From an uncultured Solimonas sp. (lineage in GTDB: Bacteria > Pseudomonadota > Gammaproteobacteria > Nevskiales > Nevskiaceae): a stretch of DNA of 13,041 bases. The stretch is from assembly GCA_946478985.1 (NCBI GenBank), contig CAMLDZ010000085.1, forward strand, positions 1 through 13,041, read 5' to 3'. Position numbers and translations under genes: made by a program. This document shows, piece after piece, positions 1 through 7,394 of this stretch; positions within the stretch are counted from its first letter, which is position 1, and each line of letters opens with the position of its first letter. The notes below the pieces were generated by a model that saw only the letters and a program-made list of their open reading frames with translations, was not told where the DNA came from and ran no database searches.

Positions 1-1545
1 TCCTATGAAGTCAGCCGCTCGCTGGCCGCCTGCGAAGGCGCGCTGCTGGTGGTCGACGCCTCGCAAGGCGTCGAGGCGCAGTCGGTGGCCAACTGCTACA
101 CCGCGCTCGAACAGAATCTCGAAGTGCTGCCGGTTTTGAACAAGATCGATCTGCAGAACGCCGAGCCGGAACGCGTCTGCGACGAGATCGAGCAGGTCAT
201 CGGCATTCCGGCCGAAGGCGCGCTGCGCATCTCGGCCAAGACCGGCCTGGGCGTACCAGACGTGCTGGAAGCGGTCGTCGCAACGCTGCCGCCGCCCAAT
301 GGCAATCCCGACGGCAAGCTGCAGGCCTCGATCGTCGACTCCTGGTTCGACAACTATCTCGGCGTCGTCTCGCTGGTGCGCATCTACAACGGCTCGGTGA
401 AGAAGGGCCAGAAGATCCGCGTGATGTCGACCGGCAAGGATTACGAGATCACGATGATGGGCGTGAACTCGCCGAAGCGCGTGTTCAAGGATCGGCTCGA
501 ATGCGGCGAGGTCGGCTTCATCGTTGCCGGCATCAAGGACATCTTCGGCGCGCCGGTCGGTGACACCCTGACGCTCGCCAGCAATCCCTGCGAGGCGCCG
601 CTGGGCGGATATCGCGAGGTGCAACCGCGCGTGTTCGCCGGCATGTTCCCGGTCGACGCCGACGATTTCGAGGATTTCCGCGAGTCGCTGCAGAAGCTGC
701 GCCTCAACGACTCGGCGCTGCAGTTCGAACCGGAGAATTCCACCGCGCTGGGCTTCGGCTTCCGCATCGGCTTCCTGGGCATGCTGCACATGGAGATCGT
801 GCAGGAGCGTCTGGAGCGCGAATACAACCTCAACCTGATCACCACGGCGCCGTCGGTGGTCTACGAGGTGCTCAAGTCGGATGGCGACGTCATCCGCGTC
901 GACAACCCGGCCGAACTGCCCGAGCCGGGCTCGATCGACGAGATCCGCGAGCCGATCATCAACGCACGCATCCTGATGCCGCCGGACTACGTCGGCAGCG
1001 TCATGCAGCTGTGCATGGAAAAGCGCGGCGTGCAGAAGAACCTGCGCTACCTCGGCAGCCAGGTGCAGATGGAAGTCGAGATGCCGATGGCCGAAGTCGT
1101 GCTCGACTTCTTCGACCGCCTCAAGAGCACCTCGCGCGGCTACGCCTCGTTCGAGTACGAGTTCGTGCGCTTCCAGGCGGCGGACCTGGTCAAGCTCGAC
1201 GTGCTGGTCAACGGCGACAAGGTCGACGCGCTGGCCTCGATCGTCCACCGCGACAACGCCTATCCGCGCGGACGCGACCTCTGCGAGCGCATGCAGGAAG
1301 TCATTCATCGGCAGATGTTCGATATCGCCATCCAGGCGGCGATCGGCGCCAAGATCATCGCGCGCAGCACCGTCAAGGCGCTGCGCAAGGATGTCACCGC
1401 CAAGTGCTACGGCGGTGACACCTCGCGCAAGAAGAAGCTCCTCGAGAAGCAGAAAGAGGGCAAGAAGCGCATGAAGCAGGTCGGTTCGGTCGAGATTCCG
1501 CAGGAAGCCTTCCTGGCGGTGCTCGGCGTTGACAAGAAGAAATAG
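1..1545 (+). CDS. lepA: Elongation factor 4 (LepA), 5'-truncated by window start
   Basis: Ribosome-associated translational GTPase (EF4) that acts on elongating or assembling ribosomes. The frame is open from base 1, giving 514 residues; the family is about 600, so roughly 85 N-terminal residues with the P-loop and switch I lie upstream of the window. Visible in order: the tail of the G3 region ([20 protein letters not shown]), the G4 motif NKID near window residue 47, the G5 motif SAKTG, the EF2-like beta-barrel and alpha/beta domains, and the LepA-specific C-terminal domain with its lysine-rich end ([20 protein letters not shown]). The GTG at base 49 is internal, not the start. lepB begins 29 bases after the stop, the usual lepA-lepB pairing. 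No frameshift or unusual substitution is visible. Identification is by direct recognition of the sequence. Confidence 0.97.
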   Translation, partial: SYEVSRSLAACEGALLVVDASQGVEAQSVANCYTALEQNLEVLPVLNKIDLQNAEPERVCDEIEQVIGIPAEGALRISAKTGLGVPDVLEAVVATLPPPNGNPDGKLQASIVDSWFDNYLGVVSLVRIYNGSVKKGQKIRVMSTGKDYEITMMGVNSPKRVFKDRLECGEVGFIVAGIKDIFGAPVGDTLTLASNPCEAPLGGYREVQPRVFAGMFPVDADDFEDFRESLQKLRLNDSALQFEPENSTALGFGFRIGFLGMLHMEIVQERLEREYNLNLITTAPSVVYEVLKSDGDVIRVDNPAELPEPGSIDEIREPIINARILMPPDYVGSVMQLCMEKRGVQKNLRYLGSQVQMEVEMPMAEVVLDFFDRLKSTSRGYASFEYEFVRFQAADLVKLDVLVNGDKVDALASIVHRDNAYPRGRDLCERMQEVIHRQMFDIAIQAAIGAKIIARSTVKALRKDVTAKCYGGDTSRKKKLLEKQKEGKKRMKQVGSVEIPQEAFLAVLGVDKKK

Positions 1546-1574
1546 CGGCAACCACGTTTTCGGAGCGGGCAGGC

Positions 1575-2369
1575 ATGCAAGGCATACATTGGGATTTCGC
1601 CGTCATCCTCACGGTGCTGACGCTGGTAACGGGCGTGGTGTGGCTGCTCGACAAGCTGTGGTTCGGTCCGCGCCGTCGCGCCAGGCTCAATGCCGATGCC
1701 ATCGACAAGCCCAATGGCTTCGTCGATTTCTGCCGCTCGTTCTTCCCGGTGATCTTCGCGGTGCTGATGCTGCGTTCGTTCATCGCCGAACCGTTCCGCA
1801 TCCCGTCCGGGTCGATGATCCCGACGCTGCTGGTCGGCGATTTCATCCTCGTCAACAAGTTCGCCTACGGTCTGCGCGATCCGGTGTTCCATACCAAGCT
1901 GCTCGCCAACGGCGAGCCGGAGCGCGGTGACATCGTCGTGTTCCGCTGGCCGGTCGACCCGTCCAAGGATTTCATCAAGCGCATCGTCGGCCTGCCCGGC
2001 GACAAGATCGTCTACCGCAACAAGCAGCTGTTCGTGAACGGCGAGCCGGCGATTCTCGATCCGGACGGTGCCTACACGGCCGCCGGCATGACGCCGTCCG
2101 GGGTGGTCTACCGCATGCAGGAGAAGCTCGGCGAGGTACAGCACAAGCTGCTGATAAACCCTGATCGCCCGGCAGACGACTTCGAGTACATCGTGCCGCC
2201 CGGCCAGTATTTCGCGATGGGCGACAACCGCGACGGCTCCGACGACAGCCGTCGCTGGGGTCCGGTGCCGGAAGGCAATCTGGTCGGCAAGGCCTTCCTG
2301 ATCTGGATGTCGTGGGACGCCGAGCGCACCCGCGTCAACTTCTCGCGCATCGGCGACGCCGTCCGCTAA
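1575..2369 (+). CDS. lepB: Signal peptidase I (LepB)
   Basis: Membrane-bound Ser/Lys endopeptidase that removes signal peptides from exported preproteins, with its active site on the periplasmic side. The 264 residues show one transmembrane segment at about 8-29, a basic cytoplasmic stretch (GPRRRARLNA), a second membrane segment at about 54-70, then box B PSGSMIPTL with nucleophile Ser80. Box D, DFIKRIVGLPGD, carries the general-base Lys135 and box E is GDNRDGSDDSR (about 216-226). E. coli LepB is longer (324 residues); the difference lies mainly in the periplasmic domain, and this length is normal for many proteobacteria. The ATG is preceded by GGAG at 1562-1565 with a 9-base spacer. It lies between lepA and the DUF4845 gene and is probably co-transcribed with lepA. 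Confidence 0.97.
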   Translation: MQGIHWDFAVILTVLTLVTGVVWLLDKLWFGPRRRARLNADAIDKPNGFVDFCRSFFPVIFAVLMLRSFIAEPFRIPSGSMIPTLLVGDFILVNKFAYGLRDPVFHTKLLANGEPERGDIVVFRWPVDPSKDFIKRIVGLPGDKIVYRNKQLFVNGEPAILDPDGAYTAAGMTPSGVVYRMQEKLGEVQHKLLINPDRPADDFEYIVPPGQYFAMGDNRDGSDDSRRWGPVPEGNLVGKAFLIWMSWDAERTRVNFSRIGDAVR

Positions 2370-2412
2370 GCTGGCCGCATCCCTGATCCGGACCCGTTCA
2401 CCAGGAATCGCC

Positions 2413-2808
2413 ATGCGCCAGCCCTTTGCAGCGTCGCCGCGTTCGCAGACCGGTCTTGGCTGGTTCGGCTTGCTGTTCGTGCTGGCGATCATCGGCCTGG
2501 CGGCGATCATCGTCATCAAAACCTTGCCGCTGTATCTCAACCAGATGAAGGTCGCGACGGCAGTGTCCAAGGTGGCCCAGGACGTCGACAACGCGCAGGC
2601 CGAAGCCAGCGCGATCCGCAGCGAGCTGCAGCGCTACTGGGACATCGACGATGTCGAGCAGCTCAGCGTCGCCGAGATCAAGGTCAAGCGTACCGAGGCC
2701 GGCCGTTTCATCAGCTACGACTACGAAGCGCGCGCCGACCTGTTCTACAACATCTCCATCATCGTGCACTTCGCCGACGATGTGCCGCTGGCCAACGTGC
2801 AGCCTTGA
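2413..2808 (+). CDS. DUF4845 family single-span membrane protein
   Basis: Small membrane protein of unknown function, 131 residues. A polar N-terminus of about 13 residues is followed by one hydrophobic helix (about 15-36, GWFGLLFVLAIIGLAAIIVI), then a mixed alpha/beta region ending in a strand-rich stretch (YDYEARADLFYNISIIVHF). The tail probably faces the periplasm, since the segment resembles a signal anchor or pilin-like N-terminus; this topology is inference. Position between lepB and rnc is characteristic of DUF4845 proteins in gammaproteobacteria and is the main support for the family call. AGGAA at 2403-2407 precedes the ATG. Its TGA stop overlaps the TTG start of rnc by four bases (TTGA), suggesting translational coupling. 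I do not assign a function; the location next to signal peptidase invites a secretion-related guess but nothing in the sequence proves it. Confidence 0.85.
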   Translation: MRQPFAASPRSQTGLGWFGLLFVLAIIGLAAIIVIKTLPLYLNQMKVATAVSKVAQDVDNAQAEASAIRSELQRYWDIDDVEQLSVAEIKVKRTEAGRFISYDYEARADLFYNISIIVHFADDVPLANVQP

Positions 2809-3503
2809 ACGAAAACCGGCAGATCACGCTGGCGCGGCTCGAACGCCGCGTCGCTTACCGATTTCGTGACGAGGCGCTGCTGCAGCAGGCGCTGACGCAC
2901 CGCAGCACCAGTTCGCTCAACAACGAACGGCTGGAGTTCCTCGGCGACGCGCTGGTCAACTTCGTGATCGCCGACGCCTTGTTCCGCTGCCAGCCCGGCG
3001 CCGAGGAAGGCGCGCTGTCGCGACTGCGCGCCAGCCTGGTCCGCGAGCAGACGCTGGCGCAGCTGGCGCGCGAGCTGGAGCTGAGCGAGGTGCTGATCCT
3101 CGGCGAGAGCGAGCTCAAGTCCGGCGGCTACCGCCGCGATTCGATACTCGCCGATGCCTTCGAGGCGATCCTCGGCGCGATCTATCTCGACGGCGGCTTC
3201 GATGCCGCCAGGCAGGCCTGCGAGCGCCTGTTCGCCGGCCTGCTCGTCGATCTGCCGGATGCCGATAGCCTCAAGGACGCCAAGACCCGCCTGCAGGAAT
3301 GGCTGCAGGCGCGTGCGCGGCCGCTGCCGCGCTATGAGGTGATCGAGGAAAGCGGTCCGCCGCACAAGCGCAATTTCCACGTCCGTGCCAGCCTCGTCGA
3401 TGCCGACGACAGCGCCGACGCCCAAGGCAGCAGTCGCCGCTCGGCCGAGCAGGATGCCGCGCAGAAGCTGCTGACCGCCTTGCAGTCGGCGGCCGTCAAA
3501 TGA
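2805..3503 (+). CDS. rnc: Ribonuclease III
   Basis: Double-strand-specific endoribonuclease that processes rRNA precursors and structured mRNAs in the cytoplasm. 232 residues, close to the 226 of E. coli. The catalytic domain (about 8-150) carries the signature NERLEFLGDAL (40-50); by alignment with E. coli, Glu41, Glu44, Asp48, Asp117 and Glu120 are the acidic metal ligands and catalytic residues. A double-stranded RNA-binding domain follows (about 155-230), ending in GSSRRSAEQDAAQKLLTAL. The start is TTG overlapping the TGA of the preceding gene; I chose it because it gives the expected N-terminal length and no nearer upstream codon is possible without a longer overlap. There is no clear ribosome-binding site of its own, so expression probably depends on coupling. 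Followed by era, the standard rnc-era pair. Confidence 0.97.
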   Translation: MNENRQITLARLERRVAYRFRDEALLQQALTHRSTSSLNNERLEFLGDALVNFVIADALFRCQPGAEEGALSRLRASLVREQTLAQLARELELSEVLILGESELKSGGYRRDSILADAFEAILGAIYLDGGFDAARQACERLFAGLLVDLPDADSLKDAKTRLQEWLQARARPLPRYEVIEESGPPHKRNFHVRASLVDADDSADAQGSSRRSAEQDAAQKLLTALQSAAVK

Positions 3504-3518
3504 GCAAAGGATTCAGAT

Positions 3519-4403
3519 ATGCGTAGTGGCATGGTGTCGATCGTCGGCCGGCCGAACGTCGGCAAAAGTTCGCTGATCAACGCCCTGGTCGGCCGCAAGG
3601 TCAGCATCGTCTCGCACAAGCCGCAGACCACGCGCCACCAGATCCAGGGCGTGGTCAATCGCGACGACGCGCAGATCGTGTTCGTCGACACGCCGGGTCT
3701 GCATCGTCGCGTCACGCGCCAGCTCAACAAGGTCATGAACGAGCAGGCCGTGCAGTCGCTGTGCGACATCGATCTGGTGGTGTTCGTGATCGAGACCGGC
3801 CGCTTCACCGACGAGGACGCGGCGGTGCTGCAACGACTCAAGGCCGGCGGCGCGCCGGTGGGGCTGGTCATCAACAAGGTCGATCGCGTCGCCGACAAGG
3901 AAAAGCTGTTTCCGGAACTGCAGCAACGCGGCGCCCTGCACGACTTCGCCTTCGTCGTGCCCTTGTCGGCGCTCAAGGGCGCCAACGTCAAGGCACTGGT
4001 CGAGGAGATCGTCGCGCGCCTGCCGGAAGGGCCGCAGCTGTATCCGCAGGACCAGCTGGTCGGCTATGACGATGCCTTCCTGGTCTCCGAGCTGGTGCGC
4101 GAGAAGCTGACGCGCACGCTGCATCAGGAACTGCCGTACTCGCTGACGGTCAGTGTCGAGCGCTACGAGTACGAAAGCGGCATGGATCGCATCGACGCCG
4201 TGATCTGGGTCGAGCGCGACGGCCAGAAGAAGATCGTCATCGGCGAGGACGGCGGCACCTTGAAGCTGGTGGGCAGCGCCGCGCGCCGCGAGCTGGAGAA
4301 GATCCTCGGCCGCAAGGTCTTCCTCACGCTGTGGTGCCGCGTCCGTGAGAACTGGAGCGACGATCTGCGCTCGCTCAAGCAGTTCGGCCTGACGCCGGAA
4401 TAG
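3519..4403 (+). CDS. era: GTPase Era
   Basis: Ras-like GTPase that binds the 3' end of 16S rRNA through a KH domain and assists 30S subunit maturation. 294 residues, the usual length. G1 is GRPNVGKS (10-17), switch I includes KPQTTRHQ (34-41), G3 is DTPG (57-60), G4 is NKVD (119-122) and G5 is SAL (150-152). The C-terminal KH domain (about 200-290) contains VERDGQKKIVIG followed by the loop GEDG (242-245) and ends in LWCRVRENWSDD. The KH GxxG loop normally carries basic or neutral residues in the middle; here both are acidic, which is unusual (see findings). AAAGGA at 3506-3511 gives a 7-base spacer to the ATG. Sits 15 bases after rnc and 11 before recO. Confidence 0.97.
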   Translation: MRSGMVSIVGRPNVGKSSLINALVGRKVSIVSHKPQTTRHQIQGVVNRDDAQIVFVDTPGLHRRVTRQLNKVMNEQAVQSLCDIDLVVFVIETGRFTDEDAAVLQRLKAGGAPVGLVINKVDRVADKEKLFPELQQRGALHDFAFVVPLSALKGANVKALVEEIVARLPEGPQLYPQDQLVGYDDAFLVSELVREKLTRTLHQELPYSLTVSVERYEYESGMDRIDAVIWVERDGQKKIVIGEDGGTLKLVGSAARRELEKILGRKVFLTLWCRVRENWSDDLRSLKQFGLTPE

Positions 4404-4414
4404 CGCTGCCGGCA

Positions 4415-5161
4415 ATGCGCCAGCGCGTCGAGTTCGAGCCGGCCTATGTGCTCGCGCGACGCCCGTATCGCGATACCAGCCTGCTGCTCGAAGTGTTCAC
4501 GCGCGATCATGGACGCGTCGGGCTGATTGCGCGCGGTGCGCGCGGACCCAAGTCGAAGCTGCGCGGCCTTTTGCAGGACTTCACGCCGCTGCTGCTGGGC
4601 TGGAGCGCCGGCGGCGAGCTTGGCACCCTGCACGGCGCCGAAGCCGCCGGTCCGGCGGTTCCGCTGAGCGGCGAGCGCGTGTTTCACGGCTGGTATCTCA
4701 ATGAGCTGCTGATGCGGCTGCTGCCGCGCCAGGATGCCCACGCCGCTCTGTTCGAAACCTATGCCGTGAGCCTGCAGCGGCTGGGCGGCGATGCCGACGA
4801 AGGGCTCGAGGCGCTGCGCCTGTTCGAGAAGAACCTGCTCGGCGAGATCGGCTACGCGCTGGAGCTGCCGGACGATCTGGACGCCGACGCCAGCTACCGC
4901 TTCGAGCCCGGAGCGGGCCTGCTGCCGGCACCGCCCGGCGCCGCCGGCAGCTACCGCGGTGCCAGCCTGATCGCGCTGCGCGACGAGCAGCTGGCGACAC
5001 CCGCCGTGCGCGGCGATGCGCGCCGGCTGCTGCAGGCGGCCTTGGCGGTGCAGCTCGGCGACAAGCCCCTGCAGACGCCGCGCTTGCTGCGGCAGATGCG
5101 CGGCGGCGTGCCTGCCGCCACGGCCGTCGATCCCCCGACCGTGGACGGGCCGGGCGGCTGA
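4415..5161 (+). CDS. recO: DNA repair protein RecO
   Basis: Recombination mediator of the RecFOR pathway; the family binds single-stranded DNA and SSB, and with RecR helps load RecA at gaps. 248 residues (E. coli 242). The N-terminal OB fold covers roughly residues 1-80 (AYVLARRPYRDTSLLLEVFT, then HGRVGLIARGARGPKS), followed by the helical C-terminal domain with GWYLNELLMRLLPRQDAH and LRLFEKNLLGEIGYALEL. The protein has no cysteine, so the four-cysteine zinc site found in some RecO proteins (for example Deinococcus) is absent, as in E. coli. The last 20 or so residues are rich in Gly, Pro and Ala and look disordered. The ATG lies 11 bases after the era stop with only a weak upstream purine stretch. 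Gene order era-recO-pdxJ is conserved. Confidence 0.94.
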   Translation: MRQRVEFEPAYVLARRPYRDTSLLLEVFTRDHGRVGLIARGARGPKSKLRGLLQDFTPLLLGWSAGGELGTLHGAEAAGPAVPLSGERVFHGWYLNELLMRLLPRQDAHAALFETYAVSLQRLGGDADEGLEALRLFEKNLLGEIGYALELPDDLDADASYRFEPGAGLLPAPPGAAGSYRGASLIALRDEQLATPAVRGDARRLLQAALAVQLGDKPLQTPRLLRQMRGGVPAATAVDPPTVDGPGG

Positions 5162-5183
5162 CGCGCGCGCGCCGGACACGCTC

Positions 5184-5189
5184 TAAAAT
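5184..5189 (+). promoter_or_regulatory. Candidate -10 element upstream of pdxJ
   Basis: TAAAAT lies in the 70-base gap between recO and pdxJ, the largest gap within the lepA-acpS cluster. It matches the sigma-70 -10 consensus at 5 of 6 positions and stands out in an otherwise very GC-rich gap, but no convincing -35 hexamer is visible 16-18 bases upstream. If used, transcription would start about 36 bases before the pdxJ ATG. Confidence 0.3.
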
Positions 5190-5231
5190 GTCGCCCCGTT
5201 ATCCGTCGCCTGCCGATAGCCGGCCGTTGAA

Positions 5232-5996
5232 ATGATCATGTCCTTGCGCCGCAAGTCCCGCGTCCTGCCGCTGCTGCGACTGGGTGTCAATGTCGATCAC
5301 GTGGCCACGATCCGCCAGGCGCGCGGCACCCCCTATCCGGATCCGGTCGAGGCCGGCCTGCTGTCCGCCGCCGCCGGCGCCGACAGCATCACCGTGCATC
5401 TGCGCGAGGATCGCCGGCACATCCAGGATCACGACGTCGAGCGTCTCTGCGCGCAGCAGCGCGTGCCGGTCAATCTGGAGATGGCGGTGACCGACGAGAT
5501 GATCGCTCTGGCCTGTCGCCACAAGCCGGCCTACGCGTGCCTGGTGCCGGAGAAGCGCCAGGAGCTGACCACCGAGGGCGGGCTCGATGTCGCCGGCAAT
5601 CTGGAGGCGATCAGCCGCGCCTGCGCCAGGCTGGCGAGCGCCGGCATCGTCGTCTCGCTGTTCATCGACGCCGACAAGCGCCAGCTGCAGGCGGCGCGCA
5701 AGACTGGCGCGCCGCATCTGGAAGTCCATACCGGCCGCTACGCCGAGGCCAGCGGCCGCGCGCGCGCCGCGGAGTTCAAACGCATCGCGCGCTTCGCCCG
5801 CGAGGCGCAGCGTGACGGTTTCGAGGTCCATGCAGGTCATGGCCTGACGGTAGACAACGTCGGCGCCATCGCGCGGATCGCCGAGATCGTCGAACTCAAC
5901 ATCGGTCACAGCCTGGTGGCGCGCGCGCTCATGGTCGGCCTGCCGGCCGCGGTCGCCGAAATGCGCCGCGCGATCAGCGATGCCCGTGAAGGCTGA
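5232..5996 (+). CDS. pdxJ: Pyridoxine 5'-phosphate synthase (PdxJ)
   Basis: Final ring-closing step of DXP-dependent vitamin B6 synthesis: condenses 3-amino-2-oxopropyl phosphate with 1-deoxy-D-xylulose 5-phosphate to give pyridoxine 5'-phosphate. 254 residues forming a TIM barrel; E. coli is 243. Hallmarks: [17 protein letters not shown] (about 17-33), [11 protein letters not shown] (54-64) with the active-site histidines, NLEMAVT (81-87), [18 protein letters not shown] (about 103-120), FIDAD (144-148), AGHGLT (201-206) and NIGH (223-226). The first 16 residues are an extension relative to E. coli; ATG at 5238 or a TTG at 5243 are possible alternative starts and no strong ribosome-binding site decides. 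Overlaps acpS by 17 bases, so the pair is likely coupled, as in enterobacteria. Confidence 0.96.
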   Translation: MIMSLRRKSRVLPLLRLGVNVDHVATIRQARGTPYPDPVEAGLLSAAAGADSITVHLREDRRHIQDHDVERLCAQQRVPVNLEMAVTDEMIALACRHKPAYACLVPEKRQELTTEGGLDVAGNLEAISRACARLASAGIVVSLFIDADKRQLQAARKTGAPHLEVHTGRYAEASGRARAAEFKRIARFAREAQRDGFEVHAGHGLTVDNVGAIARIAEIVELNIGHSLVARALMVGLPAAVAEMRRAISDAREG

Positions 5997-6435
5997 AACG
6001 CCGACGGCCGCCATACACGGCGTCGGCGTCGATATCCTGCGCATCGAGCGGATGGAGAAGATGCTGGCGCGGCATGGCGACAAATTGCTGAAGCGACTGC
6101 TGGCGCCCGCCGAGCTGCAGGAGGTTCGGGCCCGCGCGCGACAGGCGCGCGCGCTGGCGATGTGCTGCGCCGCCAAGGAAGCCTTCGCCAAGGCGCTCGG
6201 CACCGGCTTCGATGGCAGCATCGGCTGGCGCGATGCCGGCGTGACCCGCGAAGCCAATGGCCGGCCGGTGCTGTGCTTCAGCCGCAAGCTCGCGGCGCGG
6301 CTGAAGCGTGACGGCGTCGGTGCCGCGCATGTCTCGCTCAGTGACGAGGGCGGGCTGGTCTGCGCCTTCGTGACGCTGGAGCGCGCCGCGCAGCCCCGGC
6401 AGGCTGCGAAGCGCCTGCGCCCGCCTCGGGCCTAG
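5980..6435 (+). CDS. acpS: Holo-[acyl-carrier-protein] synthase (AcpS)
   Basis: Transfers 4'-phosphopantetheine from CoA to the serine of apo-ACP, activating fatty acid synthesis. 151 residues against about 126 in E. coli: roughly 10 extra at the N-terminus and a basic 17-residue tail ([16 protein letters not shown]) after the last conserved strand CAFVTLE. The core motifs are intact: GVGVDI with metal ligand Asp18, and [13 protein letters not shown] with Lys66-Glu67. Just before this motif the family usually has Arg-Phe (RFA.KEA); here it is Cys62-Cys63. A GTG at 5986 would be a shorter start. The gene begins inside the end of pdxJ, and its TAG overlaps the TAG of the convergent gene in a shared CTAG. 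I judge the enzyme functional because the metal and CoA motifs are present. Confidence 0.94.
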   Translation: MPVKAETPTAAIHGVGVDILRIERMEKMLARHGDKLLKRLLAPAELQEVRARARQARALAMCCAAKEAFAKALGTGFDGSIGWRDAGVTREANGRPVLCFSRKLAARLKRDGVGAAHVSLSDEGGLVCAFVTLERAAQPRQAAKRLRPPRA

Positions 6436-6950
6436 CGCCGCTTCGCGCCCAGCTCGACCTTGGCGTTTTCGGCAGCCGAGGGCGCTTCCGACTCGCCACT
6501 GAGCGCCGCCCGCGCCGCGCCGATCACCCTGCGGATCCAGCCTTCGGTTTGCGACCAGTACTGCGCCTGCACCACGCGCACGCGCAACAGCATCAGCTGC
6601 GGATCGTCCTTGCCGGCCGGGAACCAGGCACGCTGCAGCGGCGACCAGAGTTCGTCGATGCGCTGGCGATCCTGACTCAGCGTCGCCACACCGTTGATCG
6701 ACACATAGGTGCCGGCCTTGGGATCGGCGTAGGCGAGGTTGACGTGCTGCTCACGCTGGATCTGCTCGACCTTGGGTGAATCCTTGGTGGTGAAAAACCA
6801 TAGATCGCCCTCGGCGTCGTCGATCTTCAGCGTCGCCAGCGGCCGGCTCTGCAGCGCGCCGTGCGCGTCGAGCGTGGTCAGCATCGCCACCTCGACATCG
6901 CCAATCAGGTCCCAGAGACGGGCTTCGGTGCGGTTTTCCTTCATCGTCAT
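6432..6950 (-). CDS. PNPOx-like flavin-binding general stress protein
   Basis: Pyridoxamine 5'-phosphate oxidase-like split beta-barrel protein, 172 residues, of the group that includes Bacillus-type general stress protein 26 and the Xanthomonas FMN-binding protein XAC2369 (Pyrid_ox_like family). Seen here: VAMLTTLDAHGALQSRPLAT (about 20-39), DLWFFTTKDSPKVEQI, VNLAYADP, YVSINGVATL, and a terminal WSQTEGW...AENAKVEL block typical of the group. It is not PdxH, which is longer and has different C-terminal motifs. The reaction is unknown; FMN or FAD binding is inferred from the family. The first ATG (6950) is three bases after the stop of the upstream gene; the third-codon ATG at 6944 is better spaced from the GAGAG stretch and may be the real start. 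Likely co-transcribed with the DUF2383 gene upstream. Confidence 0.85.
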   Translation of the reverse strand: MTMKENRTEARLWDLIGDVEVAMLTTLDAHGALQSRPLATLKIDDAEGDLWFFTTKDSPKVEQIQREQHVNLAYADPKAGTYVSINGVATLSQDRQRIDELWSPLQRAWFPAGKDDPQLMLLRVRVVQAQYWSQTEGWIRRVIGAARAALSGESEAPSAAENAKVELGAKRR

Positions 6951-6953
6951 CTC

Positions 6954-7394
6954 TCAGGCCGCCAGACTGTGCTTGAGCTTGCGCATGCAGTCGTGCGAGG
7001 CCTTCACCTTCGGCCAGTAGGCTTCCAGCGTCTGCCGCAATTCGAAGTCCGCGGTTTCGGCGATCACCTTGCGCATCTCGCCGATCAAGCGGTCCTCGGT
7101 TTCCTCCAGCTGGTTCACATACAGCCGTGCCTCGTTGCGCGACACCAGCGCCGCGACATCGGTGTAAGTCTTGCGCAGCGCGCCGGCCAGGGTGCCGGTG
7201 CGCGGCGGTTCTTCGCCGCTGGTGCGCAGCTTCACCGAGAGGCCGGTGATCAGCTCCCGCTTGGCGCTCGCCATCTGCGCGAACGTCGCGCGCAAGCCGG
7301 CGTCTTCGACATGCTGCTGGGCGTCGTCGTAGAACTTGGCGCCATCCTTGGCGATTTCGATGATGTCCTTGAGCGTTTCGCTTGCGTTCGTCAT
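6954..7394 (-). CDS. DUF2383 / PA2169-type four-helix-bundle protein
   Basis: Predicted soluble all-helical, ferritin-like bundle of 146 residues with no signal peptide or membrane segment. Long amphipathic helices are visible at about 4-30, 32-58, 70-94 and 96-139, the last including AYWPKVKASHDCMRKLK. The match to the DUF2383/PA2169 family rests on length, helical layout and the SETLKDIIEIAKDGAKFYDD N-terminus. The start at 7394 is set by a strong AAGGAGG about 5 bases upstream (on the minus strand); the longer open frame to 7544 is not coding-like. The next gene begins three bases after its stop, so the two form a small operon. Function is unknown; members are often found with stress or envelope genes and the partner here is a stress-type flavin protein, so a stress role is an inference. 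Confidence 0.82.
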   Translation of the reverse strand: MTNASETLKDIIEIAKDGAKFYDDAQQHVEDAGLRATFAQMASAKRELITGLSVKLRTSGEEPPRTGTLAGALRKTYTDVAALVSRNEARLYVNQLEETEDRLIGEMRKVIAETADFELRQTLEAYWPKVKASHDCMRKLKHSLAA

